Assembly: GCA_013042825.1 (NCBI GenBank) | Contig: JABDPL010000019.1 | Span: 1 to 5,276, forward strand | DNA length: 5,276 bases | Direction: 5' to 3' | Origin: Flavobacteriaceae bacterium | Lineage (GTDB): Bacteria > Bacteroidota > Bacteroidia > Flavobacteriales > Flavobacteriaceae | The notes under the pieces: generated by a model | Database searches by the model: none | What the model was told of the DNA's origin: nothing | What the model saw: only the letters and a program-made list of their open reading frames with translations | Shown: piece after piece, positions 1-5,276 of the stretch | Numbering within the stretch: the stretch's first letter is position 1 | Layout of the letters: the number at the start of each line of letters is the position of its first letter | Program-made: the position numbers and the translations under genes

Positions 1-2
1 TG

Positions 3-257
3 ATAGATGTATAGAATGACATTTTCAGCCGGTTCACGTCCGTCTTTTTTAAAGACGGTCCCTGTGATCTTGAGCTTCGGTTCATTCTGATGGAAGCCCG
101 GCAAGGTATCTATAGCCTTCAGAGCTCTTTTTCCATATTCAAAAACAGCCTCGCATCCTTCGCATGGTCCTCCAACAGGTGCATTACTATTTTTCTTTTG
201 GGATTGACAACAAAAAAATGTTAAGGTTAGAACTAAAGTAATTATTGAATTTTTCAT
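3..257 (-). CDS. Intradiol ring-cleavage dioxygenase-like lipoprotein (N-terminal part, cut by window edge)
   Basis: Eighty-five codons are readable on the minus strand from an ATG at 257; the frame runs open off the left edge, so the C-terminal part is missing. The protein starts with a short basic, hydrophobic signal (about residues 1-15) followed by Cys16-Cys17-Gln-Ser. This looks like a lipoprotein signal, although Thr-Phe-Phe-Cys is not a textbook lipobox. The mature part begins with a Gly-Gly-Pro-Cys-Glu-Gly-Cys segment (residues 29-35), followed by a Leu-Pro-Gly-Phe stretch and a beta-strand region (Leu-Lys-Ile-Thr-Gly-Thr-Val, then Asn-Val-Ile-Leu-Tyr-Ile-Tyr). This resembles Bacteroidota proteins of the protocatechuate 3,4-dioxygenase-like beta-sandwich family. 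The Tyr/His iron ligands of true intradiol dioxygenases would lie beyond the edge, so activity cannot be judged. The start is 9 bases after the nitrilase stop, so the two genes are probably cotranscribed. The family call is from memory of sequence style; the existence of the gene is more certain than its function. Confidence 0.7.
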   Translation of the reverse strand, partial: MKNSIITLVLTLTFFCCQSQKKNSNAPVGGPCEGCEAVFEYGKRALKAIDTLPGFHQNEPKLKITGTVFKKDGREPAENVILYIY

Positions 258-266
258 AAATCATTC

Positions 267-1187
267 TTATTCATCCGTTATCTCGGGTTGATCCAATATG
301 TCTAATTTAAAAATGTCATGTCGTGCATAATGTCCGATAACATCAAAGTCAAGCTTACTTTGGCTGACCTCATCCAGATCTATCTCGGTCGTCAAGACAC
401 CTGGTTTATCGAATAATGGACCCGCGATAACTTTTCCAAGAGGGGATACAATAATGCTTCCGCCCCGGCACATAATTTCGGGTTCATCCTGGACTAGTGC
501 TTTATATTTTTCAGGATACATCGATTTGGTGAAAAACTGATTACAACCTAAAACAAAGCAACGTCCCTCTAATGCAATGTGTTTCATCGTTGAGATCCAT
601 TCATCACGAGCGTCAGCTGTAGGAGCCATATAGATTTCAACCCCTTTTCTATACATCGCCATTCTTGCCAGGGGCATATAGTTTTCCCAGCAGATTAGTC
701 CACCGAGTTTACCGATTTTTGTATTGAAGGTGACTAAAAATTCACCGCCTGCTTCTCCCCAGACAATGCGTTCGGTGCCTGTAGGCTTGATTTTGCGGTG
801 TACCCCTAACAGGCCTGATTCAGGAGATATATAAGCCATTGAACAATACAGGCTACCACTCAATTCATCCTTTTCAGTTATTCCTATAACCAGATATATA
901 TTCTGAGATTTTGAAAGTTTTTCAAGGCGTTGCAGATCTTCTCCGGAACAATCGATACTGTTTTTATAATATTCAGAGAATAATTCCCGGCCTTCTTTTG
1001 TCCGACTTCCTATTGTTGCACCAAATGTAAATCCCCTTGGATAACCCGGAATAAACGACTCCGGAAAAACGATAAGCTGGCTGCCTTCTTTAGCATAATG
1101 AGCCGTTAATTTTTCAACCTTTTTTATTGTCTTTTCTTTGTCGAAGAAAAACGGACTTTCTTGAACAAGTGCAATTTTTAACTTCAT
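267..1187 (-). CDS. Nitrilase, branch 1 of the carbon-nitrogen hydrolase superfamily
   Basis: The predicted enzyme (306 aa) hydrolyses a nitrile to a carboxylic acid and ammonia in the cytoplasm; no signal peptide is visible. The three catalytic residues sit in their expected motifs: Glu43 in Phe-Pro-Glu-Ser, Lys132 in HRKIKPTGTER, and the nucleophile Cys166 in GGLICWENYMPLAR. Glu139 probably supplies the second active-site glutamate. A His-Tyr-Ala-Arg motif near residues 286-289 matches the conserved C-terminal end of nitrilases. The HRK-x-KPT and CWENYMPL motifs point to true nitrilases rather than amidases, carbamoylases or NAD synthetase domains. Cyanide hydratase or dihydratase activity cannot be excluded from motifs alone. 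The protein ends about 20 residues after the conserved C-terminal motif, so it lacks the long tail of many nitrilases of 330-370 aa. It lies 28 bases after the NTF2-like gene and 9 bases before the dioxygenase-like gene, which suggests one operon. The substrate is unknown. Confidence 0.93.
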   Translation of the reverse strand: MKLKIALVQESPFFFDKEKTIKKVEKLTAHYAKEGSQLIVFPESFIPGYPRGFTFGATIGSRTKEGRELFSEYYKNSIDCSGEDLQRLEKLSKSQNIYLVIGITEKDELSGSLYCSMAYISPESGLLGVHRKIKPTGTERIVWGEAGGEFLVTFNTKIGKLGGLICWENYMPLARMAMYRKGVEIYMAPTADARDEWISTMKHIALEGRCFVLGCNQFFTKSMYPEKYKALVQDEPEIMCRGGSIIVSPLGKVIAGPLFDKPGVLTTEIDLDEVSQSKLDFDVIGHYARHDIFKLDILDQPEITDE

Positions 1188-1215
1188 TGATTAACAGTGT
1201 ATTGAAGTATTTTAT

Positions 1216-1980
1216 TTAAATATTTGAATCAACTAAAATTTTCCAGCCAGTAACGGGATCTTTCCTCCAAATTAAAATGTATTTCCCGTTATAGGATCCT
1301 TCACATTGTCCGATTTCAAAAGCCAGATTTTCTGTAACGGTTTCGATATGAATCGGACTTAATTTCAGGCTATAGCCCGGATTATTCATATAGCCATATT
1401 CAGAAATGAGTGCTTCCCGATCGGTAGTTGGTGGTCTATGGCTGTAATATACTGATGGATTATGATATAATTCACGAACCAAATTTCCGGCATTGTGCAT
1501 ATTGCACAATTCAACCCATTTTTTTCTTCGGGTGTTCAATTCTTCATCATGGGGTTGAACATGGGAGGATCTGGCAATGAATTCGAAAGTTCGTTTGTCA
1601 TCCTTTGAACTATCGGTGATTATCAGGTGCATAAAGATTTCTTTTCCCGATTTAAAGCCGCCTATTTCATAGTTATAGATGTTATTGGCTTTAATTTTGA
1701 ATGTCGTCCAGATGCTGTCAATTTTTATAGAATTTGATTTGTAATGATCTTTAATTCCGTTTATTGATTCAACGACGGTTGCATCTAAAAATACCTTAAT
1801 CGGATTGCTCGTATAGCAAGATTCCAATGAACTCATATCATTATTCAAAGCATTCATCCAACGAAAATTAGAAGTCTGCCGCTGATCGGTTGATGAATTG
1901 GAAATATTGCCGGTAATTCCCTGGCTTTGACCTGTAAATTGGAATAGGATGAAACCTATAATCAGGATATTCTTAATCAT
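1216..1980 (-). CDS. Secreted protein with two NTF2-like (SnoaL/DUF4440-type) halves
   Basis: This 254-aa protein has an N-terminal signal peptide: Met-Ile-Lys-Asn, then a hydrophobic stretch to about residue 16, with probable cleavage near Gly17-Gln-Ser-Gln-Gly21. It is therefore likely periplasmic or exported. The mature part appears to hold two related alpha/beta halves. The first (about 38-138) opens with a helix around Trp41-Met-Asn-Ala-Leu and ends in beta-strands (Ile-Phe-Met-His-Leu-Ile, Thr-Phe-Glu-Phe-Ile). The second (about 153-254) opens with Lys-Lys-Trp155-Val-Glu-Leu and a Leu-Tyr-His-Asn segment, and ends with Lys-Tyr-Ile-Leu-Ile-Trp-Arg-Lys and Gly-Trp-Lys-Ile-Leu-Val-Asp-Ser, the usual closing strands of SnoaL/DUF4440 cone folds. 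Such folds bind small ligands or act as simple isomerases or hydrolases, but no catalytic residue can be assigned here. It is the first gene of the probable operon with the nitrilase. The second half is assigned with more confidence than the first. Confidence 0.8.
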   Translation of the reverse strand: MIKNILIIGFILFQFTGQSQGITGNISNSSTDQRQTSNFRWMNALNNDMSSLESCYTSNPIKVFLDATVVESINGIKDHYKSNSIKIDSIWTTFKIKANNIYNYEIGGFKSGKEIFMHLIITDSSKDDKRTFEFIARSSHVQPHDEELNTRRKKWVELCNMHNAGNLVRELYHNPSVYYSHRPPTTDREALISEYGYMNNPGYSLKLSPIHIETVTENLAFEIGQCEGSYNGKYILIWRKDPVTGWKILVDSNI

Positions 1981-2165
1981 TGAAAACGGGTAAATGATTT
2001 ATGCTTTAAAATTTCGATATCAAACATTCTGTAAAATGCATGATGGTACTATTCAATACTAAAGTTATAAATTTTTAAGGGGGGAAGTATTAAATATGCG
2101 TTAAACCAAAGTTTTAGTTTTAATTGAGATACATTTTTAGTTGATAATTTCGCTTCAGAATCGGT
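1981..2165 (-). promoter_or_regulatory. Probable promoter region of the NTF2-like/nitrilase/dioxygenase-like operon
   Basis: This AT-rich stretch separates the terminator of the DinB-like gene from the first gene of the three-gene unit. A promoter is expected here because transcription from upstream should stop at the terminator. I found only imperfect matches to the Bacteroidota -7 consensus TAnnTTTG on the minus strand (for example AAACTTTG at 2107-2114 and AATGTTTG near 2021-2028). Neither has a TTG element at the usual spacing, so no exact site is claimed. A run of six G residues (2079-2084) also lies in this region. Confidence 0.35.
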
Positions 2166-2166
2166 T

Positions 2167-2197
2167 AAAAAATATGGTATAGGTATATTAGACCATA
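2167..2197 (-). terminator. Intrinsic terminator after the DinB-like gene
   Basis: On the minus strand TATGGT (2197-2192) pairs perfectly with ACCATA (2178-2173) across a 13-base loop, and six T residues (2172-2167) follow directly. The hairpin begins four bases after the TAG stop of the DinB-like gene. The stem is only six base pairs and only moderately GC-rich, so termination may be partial, but its position and T-tract fit a Rho-independent terminator well. Confidence 0.6.
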
Positions 2198-2201
2198 GGC
2201 T

Positions 2202-2684
2202 CTATGATTCTTTTTCAGATTCAAGGATCAACTTTTTAATAAGAGAAATTTGACCCAGGTGATAATAACTATGTTCGATTATTCCCTGGATATTTCTTCT
2301 GTAATTGCCATATTCTTTCTTTACAAAAACATCGTCTAATTTGTGATTTGGCATCCGCTCAATAAGGTTTGCGAACCTTTCGGCATTCGACCACATATCA
2401 TTTAAGAGCATATCCCATTCAGCTTTGGAATTGATCTCGGGCATGTCAAAACTAAATTTATCCCGTATTTCAAGATCTCCACCTTCAAAAACATTTAAAA
2501 CGCCCGCGATATAGTAGTTTATATGAAATGCCAAAACAGCAATTGTATTTAATGAACCAATTTTAGCTGTGGCCTGTTGCCAGCTTAGATCTGATAACTG
2601 CTTTCGATAATTGGTGTTGGCTATCCATTTGCCATCGAGTATAACCTCTCTGAAGCGATTTGCGATTTGATGTGTATTTTCCAT
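2202..2684 (-). CDS. DinB-like four-helix-bundle protein
   Basis: This 160-aa cytoplasmic protein fits the DinB/YfiT-like metalloenzyme fold: four long amphipathic helices and three histidines that form the usual metal site. These are His54 (in Ala-Phe-His-Ile-Asn-Tyr-Tyr on helix 2) and His138 and His142 (in Glu-His-Ser-Tyr-Tyr-His-Leu-Gly-Gln-Ile on the last helix). The H-x3-H pair followed by Gly-Gln-Ile is the most recognisable mark of the family. Members include thiol-dependent S-transferases and many DNA-damage-induced proteins of unknown reaction, so the specific role here is unknown. The length is normal for a complete single-domain member. The ATG at 2684 has no clear Shine-Dalgarno site. 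The gene is followed at once by a terminator and lies 132 bases downstream of the Usp gene; cotranscription with it is possible but not shown. Confidence 0.87.
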   Translation of the reverse strand: MENTHQIANRFREVILDGKWIANTNYRKQLSDLSWQQATAKIGSLNTIAVLAFHINYYIAGVLNVFEGGDLEIRDKFSFDMPEINSKAEWDMLLNDMWSNAERFANLIERMPNHKLDDVFVKKEYGNYRRNIQGIIEHSYYHLGQISLIKKLILESEKES

Positions 2685-2816
2685 GAATTTTAATGAGAAT
2701 GAGGGGATGGGTCAATAATCGGTGTGCTTCCTGAAAACCCTTGAATCCTTTTAATTAAATTTTCAAATGCTTTATTGATCTTCCTCTAATACGGTTGATC
2801 ATTAATTATGTTTTGA

Positions 2817-3251
2817 TCATTCCAAAGGAATGATAAGCAATGGTATTTTAGATTTTTGAATGATCTTATCGGAAACGCTTCCAACAAATAATTTATACAG
2901 AAAACTATGTTCATGATGCCCGATTATAAACAGATCGATATTTAATTTTTCAGTTTCTTCCAAAAGCATTTCAATGGTCGGACCTTGAATTAAAAGCGCT
3001 TCGGTGTCAATTCCTTTAGCCTTGAGTTCAAGGGCGTAATTCTGGAGTGTCTTATGTTCTTTTCTGAGTTCTGAGGCACGCATATCTCTCATAAATTGGG
3101 GGCCTGCTTTAAAACCCACAAAATCAGGATTTGGTGCTGCTACATGCAGGATCCAAACCTTTGAGCCAAAAGCTTTGGCCAGTTGATAGGCATGATCTAG
3201 CAAAAGGTTTTCGTCCGTATTAAAATCTATTGAAACCAGTATATTCTTCAT
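2817..3251 (-). CDS. Universal stress protein, UspA family
   Basis: This 144-aa single-domain Usp protein is predicted to be cytoplasmic and to act as a dimeric nucleotide-binding or signalling protein in stress responses. The family marks are the first strand Ile-Leu-Val-Ser-Ile-Asp9-Phe with the conserved Asp, the helix carrying Ala-Tyr-Gln-Leu-Ala, the strand Val-Trp-Ile-Leu-His-Val, and the C-terminal Asp-Leu-Phe-Ile-Ile-Gly followed by Gly-Ser-Val-Ser-Asp-Lys-Ile and Ile-Pro-Leu-Leu-Ile-Ile-Pro. In ATP-binding members the loop reads G-2x-G-9x-G(S/T). Here it is Gly111-His-His-Glu114-9x-Gly124-Ser125, so the second glycine is replaced by Glu. ATP binding is therefore uncertain, though the outer glycines, the Ser and Asp9 are kept. 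The sequence around residues 40-66 (Pro-Asn-Pro-Asp-Phe-Val-Gly-Phe through Glu-Leu-Arg-Lys-Glu-His) resembles other Bacteroidota Usp proteins. It lies 194 bases downstream of the channel gene. Confidence 0.93.
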   Translation of the reverse strand: MKNILVSIDFNTDENLLLDHAYQLAKAFGSKVWILHVAAPNPDFVGFKAGPQFMRDMRASELRKEHKTLQNYALELKAKGIDTEALLIQGPTIEMLLEETEKLNIDLFIIGHHEHSFLYKLFVGSVSDKIIQKSKIPLLIIPLE

Positions 3252-3445
3252 ACTATCGTTTTAGGCTCTTATAATGTTTTATTCCAGTTCAGCCCTTTGA
3301 AAGCGTAAATGGTATGATTTTAAAAATAGTAAAATTTTGCATAAAATAAGTATTGGGAGAATTAGAAAGCCAACTAAAAAAGATACATCGACTCATGTTT
3401 AATTGACGGGAGTACAACTGTCCCTCTACATTCTATGAGGCATTA

Positions 3446-4351
3446 TTATTCTCCCTTCACCTGGATTGTTGGAATGTCGACAATTTCAAAGGTTGCCGAT
3501 GCTAACTTAACTTTACCTTCAGTTTTTTGAATTTCTTGTCCGATTCGTTCATTTAAAATGTGCTTGGTAAATCTTCTTTTTTTATAGTCAACGATATACC
3601 GAAGATTGAATTGCACCCAATTGTCGGTCAGGCTTATCGCGAGAGTTGGGTCAACCAGCGCGTTTTCGATATAATATTTATCGACGACCTGATTCCACCG
3701 CGACTTCGAATTTGCCACGAATTCCGACAAGGTTTCTGAGGCGATTTGAACAACTATTTTTTTAGCTAACTCCAAGTCAGATCCATATCTGATGGGAAGA
3801 TTAAATTCGTCCCAAACAAATGGAAAATCCTTTGAATAGTTATAAACCGGTCCTTTAAAAACGAATGCATTGCTTAATTTCACAATTCGTCCGCTATAAT
3901 TATCACTCGTTACCCATTCACCTATCTCCATCATAGTTGTATATATACTGTCGATATCGATTACATCGCCCTTGATGTTATTAATTTCAATTCTATCGCC
4001 AGGCTTGTATACGCCGACCAGGAAAATATAAAAGGAACCTGCTATGCTTAAAATTAACTCTTGCAACGTAATCGTAATACCGGCTGTAAGCAGCCCGATC
4101 GCCAAGGCAAAATCTTTGATGCTTCCGGTGAAAAATGAAATCGTTACTATAACGAGTAAAACATATCCGAAAAATTCTACTGCTTTTTGAGACTTATACC
4201 TGACAGAGGTGTCCGGTAATTTGCGTCTTAACAGGCGCCTTAAAAAGGCAATTCCTAAAAATATAAATACAGCCCAGATTAAATATTTAAAAATACTTGA
4301 TGTGACAGGGTGATCATTCAGCCATTGACTCACATTTTCAATTATTTCCAT
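3446..4351 (-). CDS. MscS-family small-conductance mechanosensitive ion channel
   Basis: This 301-aa inner-membrane protein is close in size to E. coli MscS and is predicted to act as an oligomeric channel that opens under membrane tension, releasing solutes during osmotic downshock. Hydrophobic segments lie at about 20-38 and 58-76, and the pore-lining segment at about 80-115 contains Ala-Gly-Ile-Thr-Ile-Thr-Leu-Gln-Glu. The beta domain follows with the family signature Tyr-Lys-Pro-Gly-Asp-Arg-Ile-Glu-Ile (115-123), Ile-Lys-Gly-Asp-Val-Ile-Asp-Ile, and Leu-Ser-Asn-Ala-Phe-Val-Phe (159-165), which corresponds to the Pro-Asn-Gly loop of MscS. A mixed alpha/beta cytoplasmic domain extends to the end. 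Gln97-Glu98 aligns by eye with Gln112-Gly113 of MscS, so the hinge glycine is missing, and the pore helix has fewer Gly/Ala pairs than MscS. This suggests a subfamily whose gating or ion selectivity may differ. The region from Trp180 to Asp192 (Trp-Asp-Glu-Phe, then Pro-Ile-Arg-Tyr-Gly-Ser-Asp) seems characteristic of that subfamily. Confidence 0.92.
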   Translation of the reverse strand: MEIIENVSQWLNDHPVTSSIFKYLIWAVFIFLGIAFLRRLLRRKLPDTSVRYKSQKAVEFFGYVLLVIVTISFFTGSIKDFALAIGLLTAGITITLQELILSIAGSFYIFLVGVYKPGDRIEINNIKGDVIDIDSIYTTMMEIGEWVTSDNYSGRIVKLSNAFVFKGPVYNYSKDFPFVWDEFNLPIRYGSDLELAKKIVVQIASETLSEFVANSKSRWNQVVDKYYIENALVDPTLAISLTDNWVQFNLRYIVDYKKRRFTKHILNERIGQEIQKTEGKVKLASATFEIVDIPTIQVKGE

Positions 4352-4423
4352 AATAAATTATTTACACCTTTAGCGCTTATTCTAAGGTAGTGAATTTTCA
4401 AATATTAATGTTGAGAAATAGTG

Positions 4424-4442
4424 AAAATCAGACCAATCTGAC
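4424..4442 (-). terminator. Possible weak terminator after the DUF3667 gene
   Basis: On the minus strand TCAGA (4441-4437), a TTGG loop and TCTGA (4432-4428) form a five-base-pair hairpin, extendable by a G·U pair, followed by TTTT (4427-4424). It lies about 56 bases after the DUF3667 stop and before the MscS gene. The stem and T-tract are both short, so this is only a candidate. Confidence 0.3.
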
Positions 4443-4497
4443 AAGGTGTTTGAGGACTGATAATCGGTTGTAATAGAGCTCAGTCAGATCAGGATGA

Positions 4498-5250
4498 TTA
4501 TATTACAGGAAAGATAATACTCAAGACATAAACCACGAAGAAAACGCGAATAATCATAAAAATAAAAAGTGCTAAAACTACTTTCAGTAAACGCTCCCAA
4601 AAACTAACCGAATCAAAAAATTTCATATTCGACCAAACCACATAACCAAGTGTAACCATAATAATAAAGGGTACAGGTAGATTTATCATAATGATCTGGT
4701 CAAATATCAGAATGGTGGAAATGGTCAAGATCAAACCCGTTGAGAAATAATAAAAATTCACAGTTAACAATTCGGTAAAATTGAATCCATACTTTTTGAA
4801 CAGGACTAAAAAGGCCATCGGAAATATCAGGATCATTGATATGTTATGAATAAAGGCATATTTTGTGGCGAGGGTATGATTCCAAATCGCCATATTATCA
4901 TTAATTCTTTCTGTAAGAAATGAAAAGTAAAAAAAGTCAGGTTGTTCGGTAAGCTCGGGATGAATAAACCAATAGTCAATAAAAGCCTGGATCGCCACCG
5001 CGATAATTAAATACCGAACCGGATTGGTGAAACGTTTTCTTTTGCCCATTATATAAGCTCTTCCAACCATACCCGGATTTACGATAAGGTTAAAAAAAGT
5101 ATAGGGGAGACCCTTATTTACATTGAAGACATTGTCGAAGAAATCGTTTACCAGTTCTGAAAACACCAATTTTTTATTGGCACGACTATTCTGACCGCAA
5201 TTCGGACAAAATTTTCCATCATAGGTATGACTACAGTTTTTACAATCCAT
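4498..5250 (-). CDS. DUF3667 family zinc-ribbon membrane protein
   Basis: This 250-aa protein starts with a zinc ribbon: Cys3-x2-Cys6 and Cys15-Pro-Asn-Cys18-Gly-Gln. An amphipathic stretch follows (about 28-57, with Glu-Leu-Val-Asn-Asp-Phe-Phe), then Asn-Pro-Gly-Met-Val and a basic Gly-Lys-Arg-Lys-Arg-Phe motif (69-74), then about five hydrophobic segments near 78-95, 132-151, 161-185, 190-206 and 222-247. This order (ribbon, Pro-Gly, GKRKR, membrane domain) is typical of DUF3667 proteins, which are common in Bacteroidota and have no established function. The ribbon is expected on the cytoplasmic side. The ATG at 5250 is preferred because the first Cys comes two codons later, as in other members. 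The same frame is open upstream to the window edge (eight codons, no stop), so a longer start outside the window is possible but less likely. The stop is followed by a weak hairpin and then the MscS gene, 146 bases away. Confidence 0.87.
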   Translation of the reverse strand: MDCKNCSHTYDGKFCPNCGQNSRANKKLVFSELVNDFFDNVFNVNKGLPYTFFNLIVNPGMVGRAYIMGKRKRFTNPVRYLIIAVAIQAFIDYWFIHPELTEQPDFFYFSFLTERINDNMAIWNHTLATKYAFIHNISMILIFPMAFLVLFKKYGFNFTELLTVNFYYFSTGLILTISTILIFDQIIMINLPVPFIIMVTLGYVVWSNMKFFDSVSFWERLLKVVLALFIFMIIRVFFVVYVLSIIFPVI

Positions 5251-5276
5251 GTCGTCACGATTAAGATCGATTATGC

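Noticed and set aside
2040..2078. Short plus-strand reading frame starting ATG-ATG between the DinB-like and NTF2-like genes
   Set aside because: About a dozen codons only, no ribosome binding site and no recognisable peptide.
2797..2820. Two TGATCA copies that could pair as a terminator hairpin after the Usp gene
   Set aside because: The stem is AT-rich, overlaps the stop codon and is not followed by a T-tract on the minus strand.
3407..3425. Bulged hairpin (GGGA...TCCC) downstream of the MscS gene
   Set aside because: Only a four-base-pair continuous stem with no T-tract; too weak to call a terminator.
3402..3440. Sigma70-like TTGACG followed by a TA-rich stretch on the plus strand, pointing into the MscS gene antisense
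   Set aside because: No plus-strand gene follows, the second element is poor, and Bacteroidota use a different promoter consensus.
4399..4407. Possible Bacteroidota -7 element (TAATATTTG on the minus strand) upstream of the MscS gene
   Set aside because: The spacing inside the element is one base too long and the nearest upstream TTG is 26 bases away, so it does not meet the consensus well enough to annotate.
4453..4488. Inverted repeat GACTGA...TCAGTC just after the DUF3667 stop
   Set aside because: Six base pairs with a 19-base loop and no T-tract; likely chance.
1..5276. A defence island, mobile element, CRISPR array or RNA gene
   Set aside because: No transposase, integrase, repeat-spacer pattern, tRNA-like cloverleaf or nuclease/ATPase gene was seen; all genes fit ordinary chromosomal families.

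Overview
The window looks like a stretch of a Bacteroidota chromosome (Flavobacteriia/Cytophagia-like). The evidence is AT-rich DNA, starts preceded by A/T-rich leaders with no convincing Shine-Dalgarno sequence, and a gene set typical of that phylum: a DUF3667 zinc-ribbon membrane protein, a short UspA-type protein with a Bacteroidota-style sequence, a DinB-fold protein, secreted NTF2-like proteins and a dioxygenase-like lipoprotein. This assignment is inferred from protein style; no rRNA or marker gene is present. All seven coding regions lie on the minus strand, so transcription runs from high to low coordinates.

In order of transcription, the right part holds a DUF3667 membrane protein (4498-5250), a small MscS-family channel (3446-4351), a UspA-family stress protein (2817-3251) and a DinB-like four-helix protein (2202-2684). 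Gaps of 132-194 bases separate them, so they are probably separate or loosely coupled transcription units. A good intrinsic terminator lies immediately after the DinB-like gene (2167-2197), and a weaker candidate follows the DUF3667 gene (4424-4442).

The left part looks like a compact three-gene operon reading off the left edge: a secreted protein with two NTF2-like halves (1216-1980), then after 28 bases a branch-1 nitrilase with complete Glu-Lys-Cys catalytic residues (267-1187), then after 9 bases a lipoprotein related to intradiol ring-cleavage dioxygenases, cut by the window edge (3-257). A nitrilase beside a dioxygenase-like protein could suggest handling of small nitriles or aromatics, but no substrate can be read from the sequence.

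No rRNA, tRNA, CRISPR array, insertion sequence, phage gene or recognisable defence system was seen, and no gene-free stretch exceeds 300 bases. I found no clear case for a new multi-gene system. The points most worth checking are the nitrilase/dioxygenase-like/NTF2-like unit, the MscS subfamily with an altered pore hinge, and the changed nucleotide-binding loop of the Usp protein.
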